Of a stretch of 64,000 nt of DNA, positions 16,719 through 24,944 are shown piece by piece (position 1 is the stretch's first letter; every line of letters begins with the position of its first letter). The notes beneath the pieces are model-generated. The model made no database searches and was not told where the DNA came from. It was given only the letters and a program-made list of their open reading frames with translations. A program made the position numbers and the translations under genes. Origin of the DNA: Enterococcus_D entomosocium (GTDB taxonomy: Bacteria > Bacillota > Bacilli > Lactobacillales > Enterococcaceae); assembly GCF_030441895.1 (NCBI RefSeq), contig NZ_JARJAS010000012.1, one strand, 5' to 3'.

Positions 16719-18188
16719 CTACGACAAAAACCAGCGCCGTAACTTTTCTGCTTCGGTTATTGGGAAGTAGAAAAGCTTACTTTCGGTGAAGGTATCTTCG
16801 GTTTTGATGGTCAACTGTGACTTGCCCAGACCTTTTTTGTGCTGCCAATACGTCGTGGTGACGGTGAAATCTTGGATTTTATTTTTCTTCAGATAAGCGG
16901 TCACCTTTGTTAAGCCACGAATCGTTTGACACAACAATACATGGTTATCTAAAAATTGATACCCTTGTATTTTGCCCCGCCAGATGCTTGATAACACGAA
17001 GGAGCCAAAGAACACGAAGAAAATCAGCGCTAACCACCAGAAAAAGAAGGCGGAGATTCCTACAACAAGCAGCCCGATAAGCAGTGGCCAACGGCAAAAG
17101 TACCAAAAGTTGGGTCGCGGATTTTTCACTAGAGCGGTTTGTTGAAACGACCATTCAGGTAAAAAGCGGGCCAATGTTTCGGTCAGCTGCGCCTCTTTCA
17201 AAATGGGGAACAGATAGACCGTATCATCGCTTTCTGAAGAACTGCCAGCAGCCAGCAGTAACTTGACGGAGCTTAGATGAAAGATTCGGCGATAAAGATT
17301 TTGTTCGACACTTAGCCCTTGGATCCTAGCGAGGGGTATCGTTTGGTGTCGTTTAGAAAACAAGCCCTGCGTGATCAGCAGCTGTTGTTGGTTCGTTTCC
17401 ACCGTAAAGCCATAATAACGGAAAAGATTCCTGGCGATCGCAAGGAAGAAAAACAAAATCAGCAGCCCGAGTAAAATTGCAGCACCTAATAAAAGGCCAA
17501 GTTGCTGCAATTCCGATGCATAGGCAAAGAGATTGGGAATGTTGTCGATCACGTTGTAGCCGATGACTAGAACCAAGGTGAAAACAGAAAAATCAGTGAG
17601 AGAAAACAAGAAAATCTCCTTGAATTTCAAAGTGAATGTTTCTAACGGCGGATTTGCTGTTTCCTCACCCGAAAAAACAGTAGCGTAATTATTGGTTGGT
17701 TCTTCTCCACTAGCTGCTTGGGCAGTCGGCTCTTGTGGTGTCGCAGCTGCTTTTTTTGACGCTTCGATGGAGGCAATGAGAACCAGCGGCAATGCTGGGA
17801 AAAGAATTTCAGCTTCGCCACTCGAACTTGCGGCGCTTTCCAATTTCACTTCAGCTAGTTTAAACGGACGTAAATAAAAGTAATGATTCTCTTGAATCGT
17901 TTGGATGCGTTCAAACGGCAAAATCGTTTGTTTTTGGATAAAGAGTCCTTTGTTGACTAGCACACTCGTTTGATCGATTTGAAAGGTAAAGCGGGTGTAT
18001 GACAGTACCGCAAAAATCAAACAGACCAGTAAAAATAGCAGAATGCCGCCCAGAATCATTGGCAAAGAAGGGGCGTCGTTGAATAATTTGAATACAAGCA
18101 GAAACGCTAGTACCAGAAAATTTTTGCAATTTTTGAACCAATAAAGACCGATACACAGCAACGGCAGTCGTTGTTTTTCATAGATCAT
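16719..18188 (-). CDS. YdbT-like membrane protein with bacterial PH domains
   Basis: A 489-aa integral membrane protein. Repeated modules pair hydrophobic hairpins (about residues 15-65, 190-260 and 350-390) with bPH2 domains recognisable by LPFERIQTIQENHYFYLRPF and IPLARIQGLSVEQNLYRRIF. A variable Ala/Pro/Glu-rich linker lies around 140-180. This matches YdbT of Bacillus, which acts with YdbS; the pair has been linked to tolerance of antimicrobial peptides and other stresses, but the molecular function is open. It overlaps the ydbS-like gene by 11 bases. Confidence 0.85.
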   Translation of the reverse strand: MIYEKQRLPLLCIGLYWFKNCKNFLVLAFLLVFKLFNDAPSLPMILGGILLFLLVCLIFAVLSYTRFTFQIDQTSVLVNKGLFIQKQTILPFERIQTIQENHYFYLRPFKLAEVKLESAASSSGEAEILFPALPLVLIASIEASKKAAATPQEPTAQAASGEEPTNNYATVFSGEETANPPLETFTLKFKEIFLFSLTDFSVFTLVLVIGYNVIDNIPNLFAYASELQQLGLLLGAAILLGLLILFFFLAIARNLFRYYGFTVETNQQQLLITQGLFSKRHQTIPLARIQGLSVEQNLYRRIFHLSSVKLLLAAGSSSESDDTVYLFPILKEAQLTETLARFLPEWSFQQTALVKNPRPNFWYFCRWPLLIGLLVVGISAFFFWWLALIFFVFFGSFVLSSIWRGKIQGYQFLDNHVLLCQTIRGLTKVTAYLKKNKIQDFTVTTTYWQHKKGLGKSQLTIKTEDTFTESKLFYFPITEAEKLRRWFLS

Positions 18189-18678
18189 CTTTGACCACCT
18201 CGACTAAAGTCATAATGGTTTCTCGCAAGCGTTCGGCTTGCGCCACTGGTAGGCCTTCAATGGTGTGGTTGGTGGCAGCCGTATGGATCTGTAAGGAGAC
18301 TAAGGAGTATTTTCGCAAAAAGATCCCTTGGTCTGTTTCGATATGCTGGATTCGGCGGATCGGAATATACGTGGTGCTGCGGAATAGATAGCCGTGTTGA
18401 ATGGCGATATCATTTTCTTGGATCTCGTAGCGATGGAATTTGTAACGGTAGTTCATTAGCACAAAAGAAAGCAGATGGCTGATCAAAGTCAGCGCCAATA
18501 AGCTTGACCAAAGGGTGATCACCCAGAAATGCAGCCAGTTTTGCGTGGCTAGAAACCAAAAAGAAGCAGCGAAAATCAGGCTGAAAATAATCAGTGACGT
18601 AATCCTTCGCAACCGCCAAACACGAATGATGGTTTGAGGCATTTGTTCATTTAATAAGGGATAATTCAAGGGAAACAT
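18178..18678 (-). CDS. YdbS-like membrane protein with bacterial PH domain
   Basis: About 166 aa. Two membrane segments (about residues 25-75) precede one bPH2 domain with IPIRRIQHIETDQGIFLRKY. It is the upstream partner of the YdbT-like gene. The start is uncertain. The open frame reaches back to 18741 (TTG), but the internal ATG at 18678 fits the usual family length. Its GAGAGG box is unusually close to the ATG. Confidence 0.8.
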   Translation of the reverse strand: MFPLNYPLLNEQMPQTIIRVWRLRRITSLIIFSLIFAASFWFLATQNWLHFWVITLWSSLLALTLISHLLSFVLMNYRYKFHRYEIQENDIAIQHGYLFRSTTYIPIRRIQHIETDQGIFLRKYSLVSLQIHTAATNHTIEGLPVAQAERLRETIMTLVEVVKDDL

Positions 18679-18867
18679 CCTCTCTACATAGAAATAAATA
18701 GGGTTACCCACAAATATAGTGGAGATAGAAGAAAAAAACAAGGTCAGGAATTAAAAATAGTTAATTGTGATTTAAATATTGTTGCGAATAGGTAAAAAAA
18801 AGAAAAAGCCACGTTTAGCTAACCAATGAGAATGAGTTTGTTCGTCATGAAAAAAGCGAATCTGCTA

Positions 18868-18898
18868 TTGACTCTCCCTCAAGAGGAGCCAGTATGCT
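18868..18898 (+). promoter_or_regulatory. MerR-type promoter with 19-bp spacer
   Basis: TTGACT (18868-18873) and TATGCT (18893-18898) are separated by 19 bases containing an imperfect dyad (CTCCCTC..GAGGAG). Over-long 19-bp spacers with a dyad are the signature of promoters activated by MerR-family regulators. It lies 30 bases before a MerR/ABC gene wreck. Confidence 0.55.
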
Positions 18899-18927
18899 TT
18901 AGTAGAATAGGGCGATTTCTGTAGAAA

Positions 18928-19029
18928 ATGATTGAGGTTGCTGGGCTGTCAAAAGAAATCAATGGACGCAAAACAATTGATCAACTGACCTTTTTGGTAT
19001 TGGAATACCGCTGGTCGTACTATTTTTGA
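18928..19029 (+). pseudogene. ABC transporter ATPase N-terminal fragment
   Basis: Only 33 codons. MIEVAGLSKEINGRKTIDQL followed by TF is the first beta-sheet region of an ABC ATPase, ending before the Walker A motif. The frame then stops. The remainder of the ATPase gene is gone, replaced directly by a piece of a regulator gene. Confidence 0.5.
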
Positions 19030-19328
19030 CCAATAGGATTGGTGGAGATAAAGTGAGGGGGGCTGTTTCTTATACATCACAAGATAGTGATTTGACCTTC
19101 AGGCAGATAGAAGAAGTACCACAAGCAGTTTGTACGGTCCATAGAGGAGCCTATGCAGAATTTCCGAAAGCCTATGCTGCAGTTATCCAGTTTGTTGAAA
19201 ACAACGGCTATCGAATCACAGGGCCTTTTCGTGAAAGCTATATTGATGGCATTTGGAATAAAGAAAGTGAAGAGGAAGGGCTGACTGAGATCCAGCTTCC
19301 TGTTGAAAAAATCAGTAGGCGACAGTAA
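19026..19328 (+). pseudogene. MerR-type regulator remnant (GyrI-like effector domain)
   Basis: About 85 residues match the GyrI-like/effector-binding C-terminal domain of drug-responsive MerR regulators: EEVPQAVCTVHRGAYAEFP, KAYAAVIQFVENNGYRITG and TEIQLPV. The DNA-binding half is absent and the only start is a TTG without a clear ribosome site. Together with the MerR-type promoter and ABC fragment just upstream, this looks like what remains after an internal deletion. A free-standing GyrI-like protein is the alternative. Confidence 0.6.
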
Positions 19329-19528
19329 GCAGAGACGTAGTTTGATGCAGTTTTTTTGTTAGGCAAGGTGTGAATTGCAGTAAGAACTTCTTTTATCGAA
19401 GGAAAGCAGGCGATTCCCATTGACAAATCGACTAGCGCCTTCTAAACTAAAGGCAGAAAAACAAGAGAAAAAGGTGATGGCTCCGGTCTATCTGCTGTTA
19501 TTCCTTCGTTAACAGGGGTAGGGCTGGA

Positions 19529-19616
19529 AAAGAGTAAATAAAATCAATTTCATAGGCAAAAAATTGACTGCATGCAGTTTTATTTGAAGTGCCTATCATT
19601 GATTTTATTTTACTCT
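19529..19616. repeat. Long inverted repeat, 88 bp
   Basis: The arm 19529-19557 (AAGAGTAAATAAAATCAAT then TTCATAGGCA) pairs with 19590-19616 over about 26 bases with small bulges. The 32-nt loop itself contains the palindrome ACTGCATGCAGT. The gap 19330-19708 otherwise contains only a terminator. Confidence 0.7.
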
Positions 19617-19647
19617 TCGCTTTTTGATCTTCATCGTTTGAAGGTTA

Positions 19648-19676
19648 ACCGCAGAGTGAAATCTGCGGTCTTTTTT
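19648..19676 (+). terminator. Terminator upstream of the methyltransferase gene
   Basis: ACCGCAGA (19648-19655) pairs with TCTGCGGT (19662-19669) followed by T6. It ends whatever is transcribed across the inverted repeat region. Confidence 0.7.
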
Positions 19677-19708
19677 GTTTTTCAATTATTTTGAAAGGGG
19701 AAAATAAG

Positions 19709-20551
19709 ATGTACCAAGAATTGAGAAAGGCAATCGAGCGGCCACCGCTCTATAAAAAAATGGCAGAGGCGTTTTGGGACGATGCATATATTTCCAAGCA
19801 AATGTTAAAGGCTCATTTGGATCCTGATTTTGAGGGAGCTAGTAGAAAGGTTGACTTTATCAACGAATCCGTTCGATGGATCAGTCGCCTTGTTCCGCCA
19901 GAAAAACAGACGCAACTTCTTGATATCGGCTGCGGACCAGGGATCTACGCGGAAAAATTTGCAGCGCTGGGCTATGAAGTGACAGGCGTTGATTACTCCA
20001 GAAGATCCCTTGCCTATGCGAGAGATTCTGCGAATAAGTGGGAACTAAATATTACCTATCTATTTGATAACTATTTGGAGATGGCATTGCCTCAGCAATT
20101 TGATTTTATTACCTTGATTTATTGCGACTATGGTGCCTTAAATCCAGAGGAACGCAAACTACTGCTAAAAAATGTGCTGGCGCATCTAAAACCGGGTGGC
20201 AGATTTTTGTTCGATGTATTTACGATTACACAGTTTTTAACGCTTAATGAAGAGCAGACCTGGGAAAGTCACGAATCAGAAGGGTTTTGGCGGGGGGAGC
20301 CCCATCTTGTGCTAAATCAACGATGGAAATATCCTGATCACGTATTGCTAGAGCAAACAACGATTTTAGCAGAAGATGAGGTCACAAATTATTATTTATG
20401 GACGACCTATTTTGCAAAAGATGCATTGATAAAAGAAGCTAGGGCTGCCGGTTTTGATATTTGTGAGATATTCGGTGATGTCAAAGGTAGTCCTTATAGT
20501 GAAGAAGGCTCGACAATAGCGATGCTACTGAAAAAACCATTCCCTATCTGA
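19709..20551 (+). CDS. Class I SAM-dependent methyltransferase
   Basis: About 280 aa. The SAM-binding motif I is LLDIGCGPGIYAEKFA (about residues 70-85), followed by VTGVDYSRRSLAYAR (motif II) and the post-motif PGGRFLFDVF. The N-terminal 60 residues are a helical extension. ATG 19709 follows GAAAGGGGA at normal spacing; the frame opens at a TTG 18 bases earlier inside that box. The substrate is unknown (methyltransferase_11/25-type small-molecule enzymes are typical). Confidence 0.85.
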   Translation: MYQELRKAIERPPLYKKMAEAFWDDAYISKQMLKAHLDPDFEGASRKVDFINESVRWISRLVPPEKQTQLLDIGCGPGIYAEKFAALGYEVTGVDYSRRSLAYARDSANKWELNITYLFDNYLEMALPQQFDFITLIYCDYGALNPEERKLLLKNVLAHLKPGGRFLFDVFTITQFLTLNEEQTWESHESEGFWRGEPHLVLNQRWKYPDHVLLEQTTILAEDEVTNYYLWTTYFAKDALIKEARAAGFDICEIFGDVKGSPYSEEGSTIAMLLKKPFPI

Positions 20552-20577
20552 AAGAGTAGTTTTCTGTAAATAGAAAC

Positions 20578-20611
20578 AAAAAGAAACGACGATTTTTCGT
20601 CGTTTCTTTTT
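20578..20611. terminator. Bidirectional terminator
   Basis: AAGAAACGACGA (20581-20592) pairs with TCGTCGTTTCTT (20597-20608); A-rich left and T-rich right flanks suit both the methyltransferase and the convergent GNAT gene. Confidence 0.8.
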
Positions 20612-20673
20612 GTTTGGCTCGGAACTGATCGATCAATTTTTTCGTACTAATGATCGGGACTATTCAACACCAC

Positions 20674-21135
20674 TCATTCAGCGAAACGTCGAACCATCGT
20701 AATATCTGTTTCCAAATAGCCCATTTTTTTGTATAGCTGATACGCAGATTGATTATGGGCAAAAACGTGCAAGCCGATCTCAGTGATGCCTTGCTGGATC
20801 GCCCACTTTTCCAAAGCTTGTAACGCTTTGGTTCCATAGCCTTTTCCTCGCTGGTCTTCCTCGATGATAAAGTCATAGATGAAGGCTTTCTGGGCAGCTG
20901 TGTTGATCCAAATCACCCCGATCGGTTCACTAAAATCAGCTGCAAATAAAGAAAACAAGTGATTGTTTTCAGTGGCAGTCCCTTGAGGAAGTAAAGAAGC
21001 AAAGCTTTCTTTGGCGAGGGAGAGGGCCTCGTCTTTGGCCCATGTGCCTGCTTGGATTTTGTCATTGGCGTATTCGAAAACAGCATTGGCTAAGTAGGCA
21101 GCGTAGTCGCTGTCTTTCATTGGTATTAAGTTCAT
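20674..21135 (-). CDS. GNAT family N-acetyltransferase
   Basis: A 153-aa acetyltransferase. The acetyl-CoA-binding pattern is DFIIEEDQRGKGYGTKALQAL (about residues 90-110), followed by GLHVFAHNQSAYQLYKKMGY, the typical C-terminal beta-strand/helix. The acceptor is unknown. A single gene with its own ribosome site (GAAAGGAG). Confidence 0.88.
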   Translation of the reverse strand: MNLIPMKDSDYAAYLANAVFEYANDKIQAGTWAKDEALSLAKESFASLLPQGTATENNHLFSLFAADFSEPIGVIWINTAAQKAFIYDFIIEEDQRGKGYGTKALQALEKWAIQQGITEIGLHVFAHNQSAYQLYKKMGYLETDITMVRRFAE

Positions 21136-21233
21136 CTATTTCTCCTTTCGTCCTTTTGGATTCTCCCTATCTTGCAGAATGATTGCAGTAAGGGGAAATG
21201 GGGACGCTTGATTGGTAACTATTTGTTCCCCCT

Positions 21234-21752
21234 TCAGTTGAAGGTCTCTGACAGCGGGTCTCGTCGTTGAAACAAAAACAGGTCATCCGGTGCAAACTGG
21301 TGGCGTGCATCGCAAGTATAGCCTCGCAACCAGTCACAACCATCGATGCGGCGAACGTAGAATCCTTTGGGGAAATCATCGGTTTTCTCCAAAGGCATAG
21401 AAGCGATCGTGATTGCGGCAGCTGGCGCTTTTCCTTGGGATTTCAGTCCGGTGCTATTTGCCAGTTGATGATAACTGAGGCGAAAGTGTAAGGCCATTTC
21501 CAATGTACAATCGGTCAGTCCATAAGAAGGTGCAGCTGCAAAAATCTCCGTCAACGAGCCACCTTGTGTGAGTCCCAGTTCTTTAAGGGAAACAATCACA
21601 CAAGTAGTACGCTGTTTATCGGCACTGAGGGAGAGGTGGGGATGGCGCAAGAGCTGGTTGGCATACGCGTTTAAGTGAATCTGCTGTTCTTCCAACTGCT
21701 GGCAAAGGCGGGCTAGCGAAACCCCGCCATAGTCTACGATCACTTCTTTCAA
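21234..21752 (-). CDS. Conserved protein of unknown function
   Basis: About 172 aa, no signal or membrane segment. The C terminus has a conserved-looking FPKGFYVRRIDGCDWLRGY stretch, and the middle has VIVSLKELGLTQGG. Similar small proteins are sometimes labelled helicase in databases, but no helicase motif (Walker A/B) is present. The preferred start is a TTG at 21752, five bases after AAAGGAGTG; the open frame reaches to 21803. It follows the WYL regulator gene (41 bases downstream of its stop) and probably shares its transcript. Confidence 0.6.
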   Translation of the reverse strand: MKEVIVDYGGVSLARLCQQLEEQQIHLNAYANQLLRHPHLSLSADKQRTTCVIVSLKELGLTQGGSLTEIFAAAPSYGLTDCTLEMALHFRLSYHQLANSTGLKSQGKAPAAAITIASMPLEKTDDFPKGFYVRRIDGCDWLRGYTCDARHQFAPDDLFLFQRRDPLSETFN

Positions 21753-21792
21753 ATCAAACACTCCTTTCAATAGGGATCCATTTCTTGAAAAA

Positions 21793-22701
21793 TCAGTTCG
21801 CACCCTCGTTCTCAGTCAAATTGGCATAAATCGCAGCAACTTCTTCTTGGTAACGATTCTTTAGTCGAGGGGGACTTAAAATGCGTAGGCTTTTTCCAAA
21901 AGAGAACAAATAGGGCACCAACCAGCTTTCCTCGGGTAAATCAACGGTAACCACAGCAGTGCCTTCCTCCGTCAAAGTAATATCCTGATGATCGAACTCA
22001 TCATATACCCGATAAAGAACGTCGGCTTGAAAGAATAGACGAGCGGGATAGGTGTCAACAGTCAATTCAATGGCAGAATTAGGCGCAGTGATCGGAAAAA
22101 AATGCTGTTCAGTGACGTGGACCTGACTCATACGGCTGATTTTAAATGTCCGAAAGGCATTCTTTTGCTGGTCGAAGGCTTGCAGATACCATGCTTGCGA
22201 ACGAAAAAGCAGTTTGTAAGGCTGACAGACGCGTTTTTGCGGTCCCTGTTTACTGATATAGTCAAAGGTGATCACGTGGTTCGTTAAAATACTCTTTTTT
22301 AATAAATCAAACGTGTCGTTGCCGTTTTCTCGCCGATGCCAAGTGGAAAAATCAACTTCTAGCCAGTCTGCATCGTTTTGCTGGAATAAGGATTGCAGTT
22401 TTGCCAATGATTCTCCGCTGATCTGTGGCGTCAGCTGGCGAATCCCTTTCAACGCCAAAAGCAGGTTTTTCCGTTCTTCCTCTGATAATAACACTTTATC
22501 CAACACAAAACTGCTTAACAAATAGACGCCGCCATTTCGTCCCGTCTCGGTATAGATGGGCACACCAATACTGCTTAGGGTATTGATATCTCTGGTGATG
22601 GTGCGAGTCGAGACTTCAAATTGTTTGGCTAATTCAGAAGTGGTTGCTTTTTCATGATTCAACAGGTGGTAGATAAGGCCGAACAGGCGTGTCGTGCTCA
22701 C
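21793..22701 (-). CDS. YafY-type HTH/WYL transcriptional regulator
   Basis: About 302 aa. An N-terminal HTH_11 winged helix (KATTSELAKQFEVSTRTITRD, about residues 15-40) is followed by a WYL domain (KRVCQPYKLLFRSQAWYLQAF) and a WCX-like C terminus. The start is a GTG 8 bases after AAAGGAG. It is divergent from the GyrI-like/DfsB-like pair and upstream of the unknown 172-aa gene; WYL regulators often respond to small or nucleic-acid ligands, none predictable here. Confidence 0.88.
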   Translation of the reverse strand: MSTTRLFGLIYHLLNHEKATTSELAKQFEVSTRTITRDINTLSSIGVPIYTETGRNGGVYLLSSFVLDKVLLSEEERKNLLLALKGIRQLTPQISGESLAKLQSLFQQNDADWLEVDFSTWHRRENGNDTFDLLKKSILTNHVITFDYISKQGPQKRVCQPYKLLFRSQAWYLQAFDQQKNAFRTFKISRMSQVHVTEQHFFPITAPNSAIELTVDTYPARLFFQADVLYRVYDEFDHQDITLTEEGTAVVTVDLPEESWLVPYLFSFGKSLRILSPPRLKNRYQEEVAAIYANLTENEGAN

Positions 22702-22794
22702 TGGGGTTACTCCTTTTATAAAAAGATGATAAAACACTGACAGAAGGTGTCTAGGTTTCTATCGTATCATAAAGACAAAGAAGGAGGAACTCCA

Positions 22795-23211
22795 ATGAAA
22801 TTTTCGATAATGGCAACGGAAAGAACCAATAATTTTACTGATCCAGCGATTCAAGCAAAAATCACTGGCTTATGGGAGAAAAACAGCGAGGCGGTCAAGA
22901 AAGCCGCAGAAAAAGGAACGGTCATCGCTTGCGTTTACCACGAGTATGAGTCAAACTATCAAGGAGACTATGCCGTTTCGCTTTGTTTCGAAGAAACGGA
23001 GCAAGCAGACTTTGATACAGAAAAATATACTTGGAAAAAGTATCCGGTCGATCGGCGCGATGCGCAGGGCATTCTGACTACTTGGCGTCAAGTCTGGTCA
23101 GAGGAAGAAAACCAGCAGTTGCAGCGCAGGTATTCCTTTGATTTCGAACAGTATGCGCCAGACGGCGAAGTAACGATTTTTATCGCCATTGAAGAAAGCG
23201 ACAAAGAGTAA
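22795..23211 (+). CDS. GyrI-like effector-binding domain protein
   Basis: About 138 aa. The sequence has the GyrI/Rob-type effector fold pattern: paired beta-alpha halves, with VIACVYHEYESNYQGDYAVS in the first and YPVDRRDAQGILTTWRQVW in the second. There is no DNA-binding domain. The ATG follows AAGGAGG by 7 bases; the frame extends upstream without another good start. It is cotranscribed with the DfsB-like gene and divergent from the WYL regulator. Such stand-alone proteins bind or hydrolyse small toxic molecules in some cases; no substrate is known here. Confidence 0.7.
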   Translation: MKFSIMATERTNNFTDPAIQAKITGLWEKNSEAVKKAAEKGTVIACVYHEYESNYQGDYAVSLCFEETEQADFDTEKYTWKKYPVDRRDAQGILTTWRQVWSEEENQQLQRRYSFDFEQYAPDGEVTIFIAIEESDKE

Positions 23212-23238
23212 CCATTTTCCTGAATAGGAGGACAGTCA

Positions 23239-23751
23239 ATGAGACAGTACGAAAGCAAAGCAGACTTGATCCAAGAGATCACAGAACGTTACCAAAAATT
23301 TCGCCAAGAATTTGTTGAAATTCCCGAAGCGTTACGAAATCAGCGAACAGCTGGGGTCGATAAGACGCCTTCAGAAAACTTGTCTTACCAAATCGGCTGG
23401 GTCAGTTTGTTATTGTCATGGGAAGCACAGGAACAACAAGGGATGAGCGTTCATACACCTGCTGAAGGGTATAAATGGAACAACCTTGGCGGATTGTATC
23501 AATCCTTTTATCAGACATATGGCAGTTTGACCTTAGCACAGCAGCAAGAGCTCTTAGACCAAAAAGTGACGGCCCTTTGCCAGTGGATCGAAGGCTTATC
23601 CGATCAGGAATTGTTTGAAGCAGGGCAGCGGGATTGGGCAACCACCAAAGCACAGTGGCCAGTCTATAAATGGATCCATATCAATACAGTAGCACCCTTT
23701 ACCAATTTCCGAACGAAAATCCGAAAATGGAAAAAGGAAGCACTGCATTGA
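23239..23751 (+). CDS. ClbS/DfsB family four-helix bundle protein
   Basis: A 170-aa protein with the DUF1706/ClbS-DfsB signature: an N-terminal helix rich in Lys/Glu, the DKTPSENLSYQIGWVSLLLSW segment (about residues 43-63) and the WPVYKWIHINTVAPFTNFRTKIRKW C terminus. ClbS protects against colibactin as a cyclopropane hydrolase, while most relatives are uncharacterised DinB-like proteins. ATG follows AGGAGG. It is second in the operon after the GyrI-like gene, hinting at a small-molecule detoxification unit. Confidence 0.82.
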   Translation: MRQYESKADLIQEITERYQKFRQEFVEIPEALRNQRTAGVDKTPSENLSYQIGWVSLLLSWEAQEQQGMSVHTPAEGYKWNNLGGLYQSFYQTYGSLTLAQQQELLDQKVTALCQWIEGLSDQELFEAGQRDWATTKAQWPVYKWIHINTVAPFTNFRTKIRKWKKEALH

Positions 23752-23780
23752 TCAATAGAGAAATGAATGAATCGAACAGG

Positions 23781-23812
23781 AAAATCACACCCTTTTCATA
23801 GTGTGATTTTTT
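23781..23812 (+). terminator. Terminator after the DfsB-like gene
   Basis: AAAATCACAC (23781-23790) pairs with GTGTGATTTT (23801-23810) followed by T. Confidence 0.85.
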
Positions 23813-23934
23813 GCTGTACATAAAAAAACGGTTTATTGAGAAACAATGGCAAAGAAGCGCCAGCGACTTGCTATCAATTGTGAGAGACTGAAAATCGTGC
23901 TATGATGGCGTTAATCAGAGCAAGGAGGAAAAAG

Positions 23935-23973
23935 ATGATGTGTGGTGGCATTATTTCCCAAAAAATTGCCTAA
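23935..23973 (+). CDS. 12-residue leader peptide upstream of a methyltransferase
   Basis: The ORF MMCGGIISQKIA follows a strong AAGGAGG box at normal spacing and stops one base before a 12-bp hairpin. The hairpin's right arm runs into the ribosome site of the next gene. This layout is that of a translational attenuator. The peptide resembles no leader I recognise. Confidence 0.45.
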   Translation: MMCGGIISQKIA

Positions 23974-23974
23974 G

Positions 23975-24014
23975 CCCATGTAGATCAAGACCAGCAAAAA
24001 ACGATTTACATGGG
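23975..24014 (+). promoter_or_regulatory. Hairpin at the methyltransferase ribosome binding site
   Basis: CCCATGTAGATC (23975-23986) pairs with GATTTACATGGG (24003-24014), 12 bp with one G-U and a 16-nt loop. The right arm abuts GAGGAAC, the ribosome site for the ATG at 24023. It would partly mask that site when folded. There is no T run, so it is not a terminator. Confidence 0.6.
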
Positions 24015-24022
24015 AGGAACAA

Positions 24023-24757
24023 ATGATGAAAGAAAACAAATATGATGACCAAACGTTTTTTACTAAATACAGTGAAATGACTCGTTCACAAAAAGGCCTG
24101 CAAGGAGCTGGAGAATGGCAGACGCTAAAACAAATGTTGCCGGATTTTAAAAAGAAGCAGGTGCTTGATCTAGGTTGTGGGTATGGATGGCATTGCCAAT
24201 ATGCTGTAGACCATGGAGCGGCAGCAGTACTAGGAACGGACATTTCTCAACGGATGCTTGAGGAGGCCAAGAAAAGGAACCCTGGTCCGAAAATAACGTA
24301 TCAATGTGTCGCAATGGAAGAAGTGACACTTCCTCCAGCCACAATAGACGTTGTTTTAAGTTCATTGGCGTTTCACTATGTGGCAACGTTCGAAACATTG
24401 ATCAAAAGCATATCGGTCTGGCTGAAACCTGGTGGTGTACTCGTATTTTCGGTGGAGCATCCGGTTTATACTGCGGAAGGATCGCAAGATTGGCAGTATG
24501 ATAGGCAGGGGGAAATCCAGCATTTCCCAGTCGATCATTACTATTATGAAGGCAAGCGGGAAGCGCAATTTTTAGGTGAAACGGTGACCAAATACCATCG
24601 TACCCTGACAACTTATTTAATGACCTTATTGCAAAACGGCTTCATTTTAGAAAAAGTGATTGAGCCGCAGCCGCCAACAGAATTACTGGAAGTACCGGGA
24701 ATGAAAGACGAAATGCGCCGACCAATGATGCTGCTAATAGCTGCTAGAAAAAGCTGA
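24023..24757 (+). CDS. Class I SAM-dependent methyltransferase
   Basis: A 244-aa methyltransferase_11-type enzyme. Motif I is VLDLGCGYGWHCQYA (about residues 48-62), then VLGTDISQRMLEEAKKR and PGGVLVFSVEHPVYTA. The length and the C-terminal TTYLMTLLQNGFILEKVIEP region resemble small-molecule or quinone-type methyltransferases; it is not recognisably an rRNA Erm enzyme. Two ATGs in a row (24023, 24026) follow GGGAGGAAC. The upstream leader ORF and hairpin suggest inducible translation. Confidence 0.85.
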   Translation: MMKENKYDDQTFFTKYSEMTRSQKGLQGAGEWQTLKQMLPDFKKKQVLDLGCGYGWHCQYAVDHGAAAVLGTDISQRMLEEAKKRNPGPKITYQCVAMEEVTLPPATIDVVLSSLAFHYVATFETLIKSISVWLKPGGVLVFSVEHPVYTAEGSQDWQYDRQGEIQHFPVDHYYYEGKREAQFLGETVTKYHRTLTTYLMTLLQNGFILEKVIEPQPPTELLEVPGMKDEMRRPMMLLIAARKS

Positions 24758-24772
24758 CTTAAAGAATTGTTA

Positions 24773-24806
24773 AACAGTTGATCTGTGAAGATCAGCTGTT
24801 TTTTTG
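24773..24806 (+). terminator. Methyltransferase terminator
   Basis: AACAGTTGATC (24773-24783) pairs with GATCAGCTGTT (24790-24800) with one G-U, followed by T7. Confidence 0.85.
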
Positions 24807-24944
24807 TTTTGTGTCATCGTAAGAAACAACCGATGAAGCCTGTGATCGCTTGATGTGTAGTGGGTTGAGTTAACAAAATAAACTGTTATTTTAATTCCTA
24901 AAGTGACGCGAAGGTGACAAAAATGAAACGCCATTACTTAAAAG

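Noticed and set aside
24023..24757. Erm-type rRNA methyltransferase, because of the leader peptide
   Set aside because: Motifs and length match methyltransferase_11-type enzymes; the Erm N-terminal and catalytic signatures are absent.
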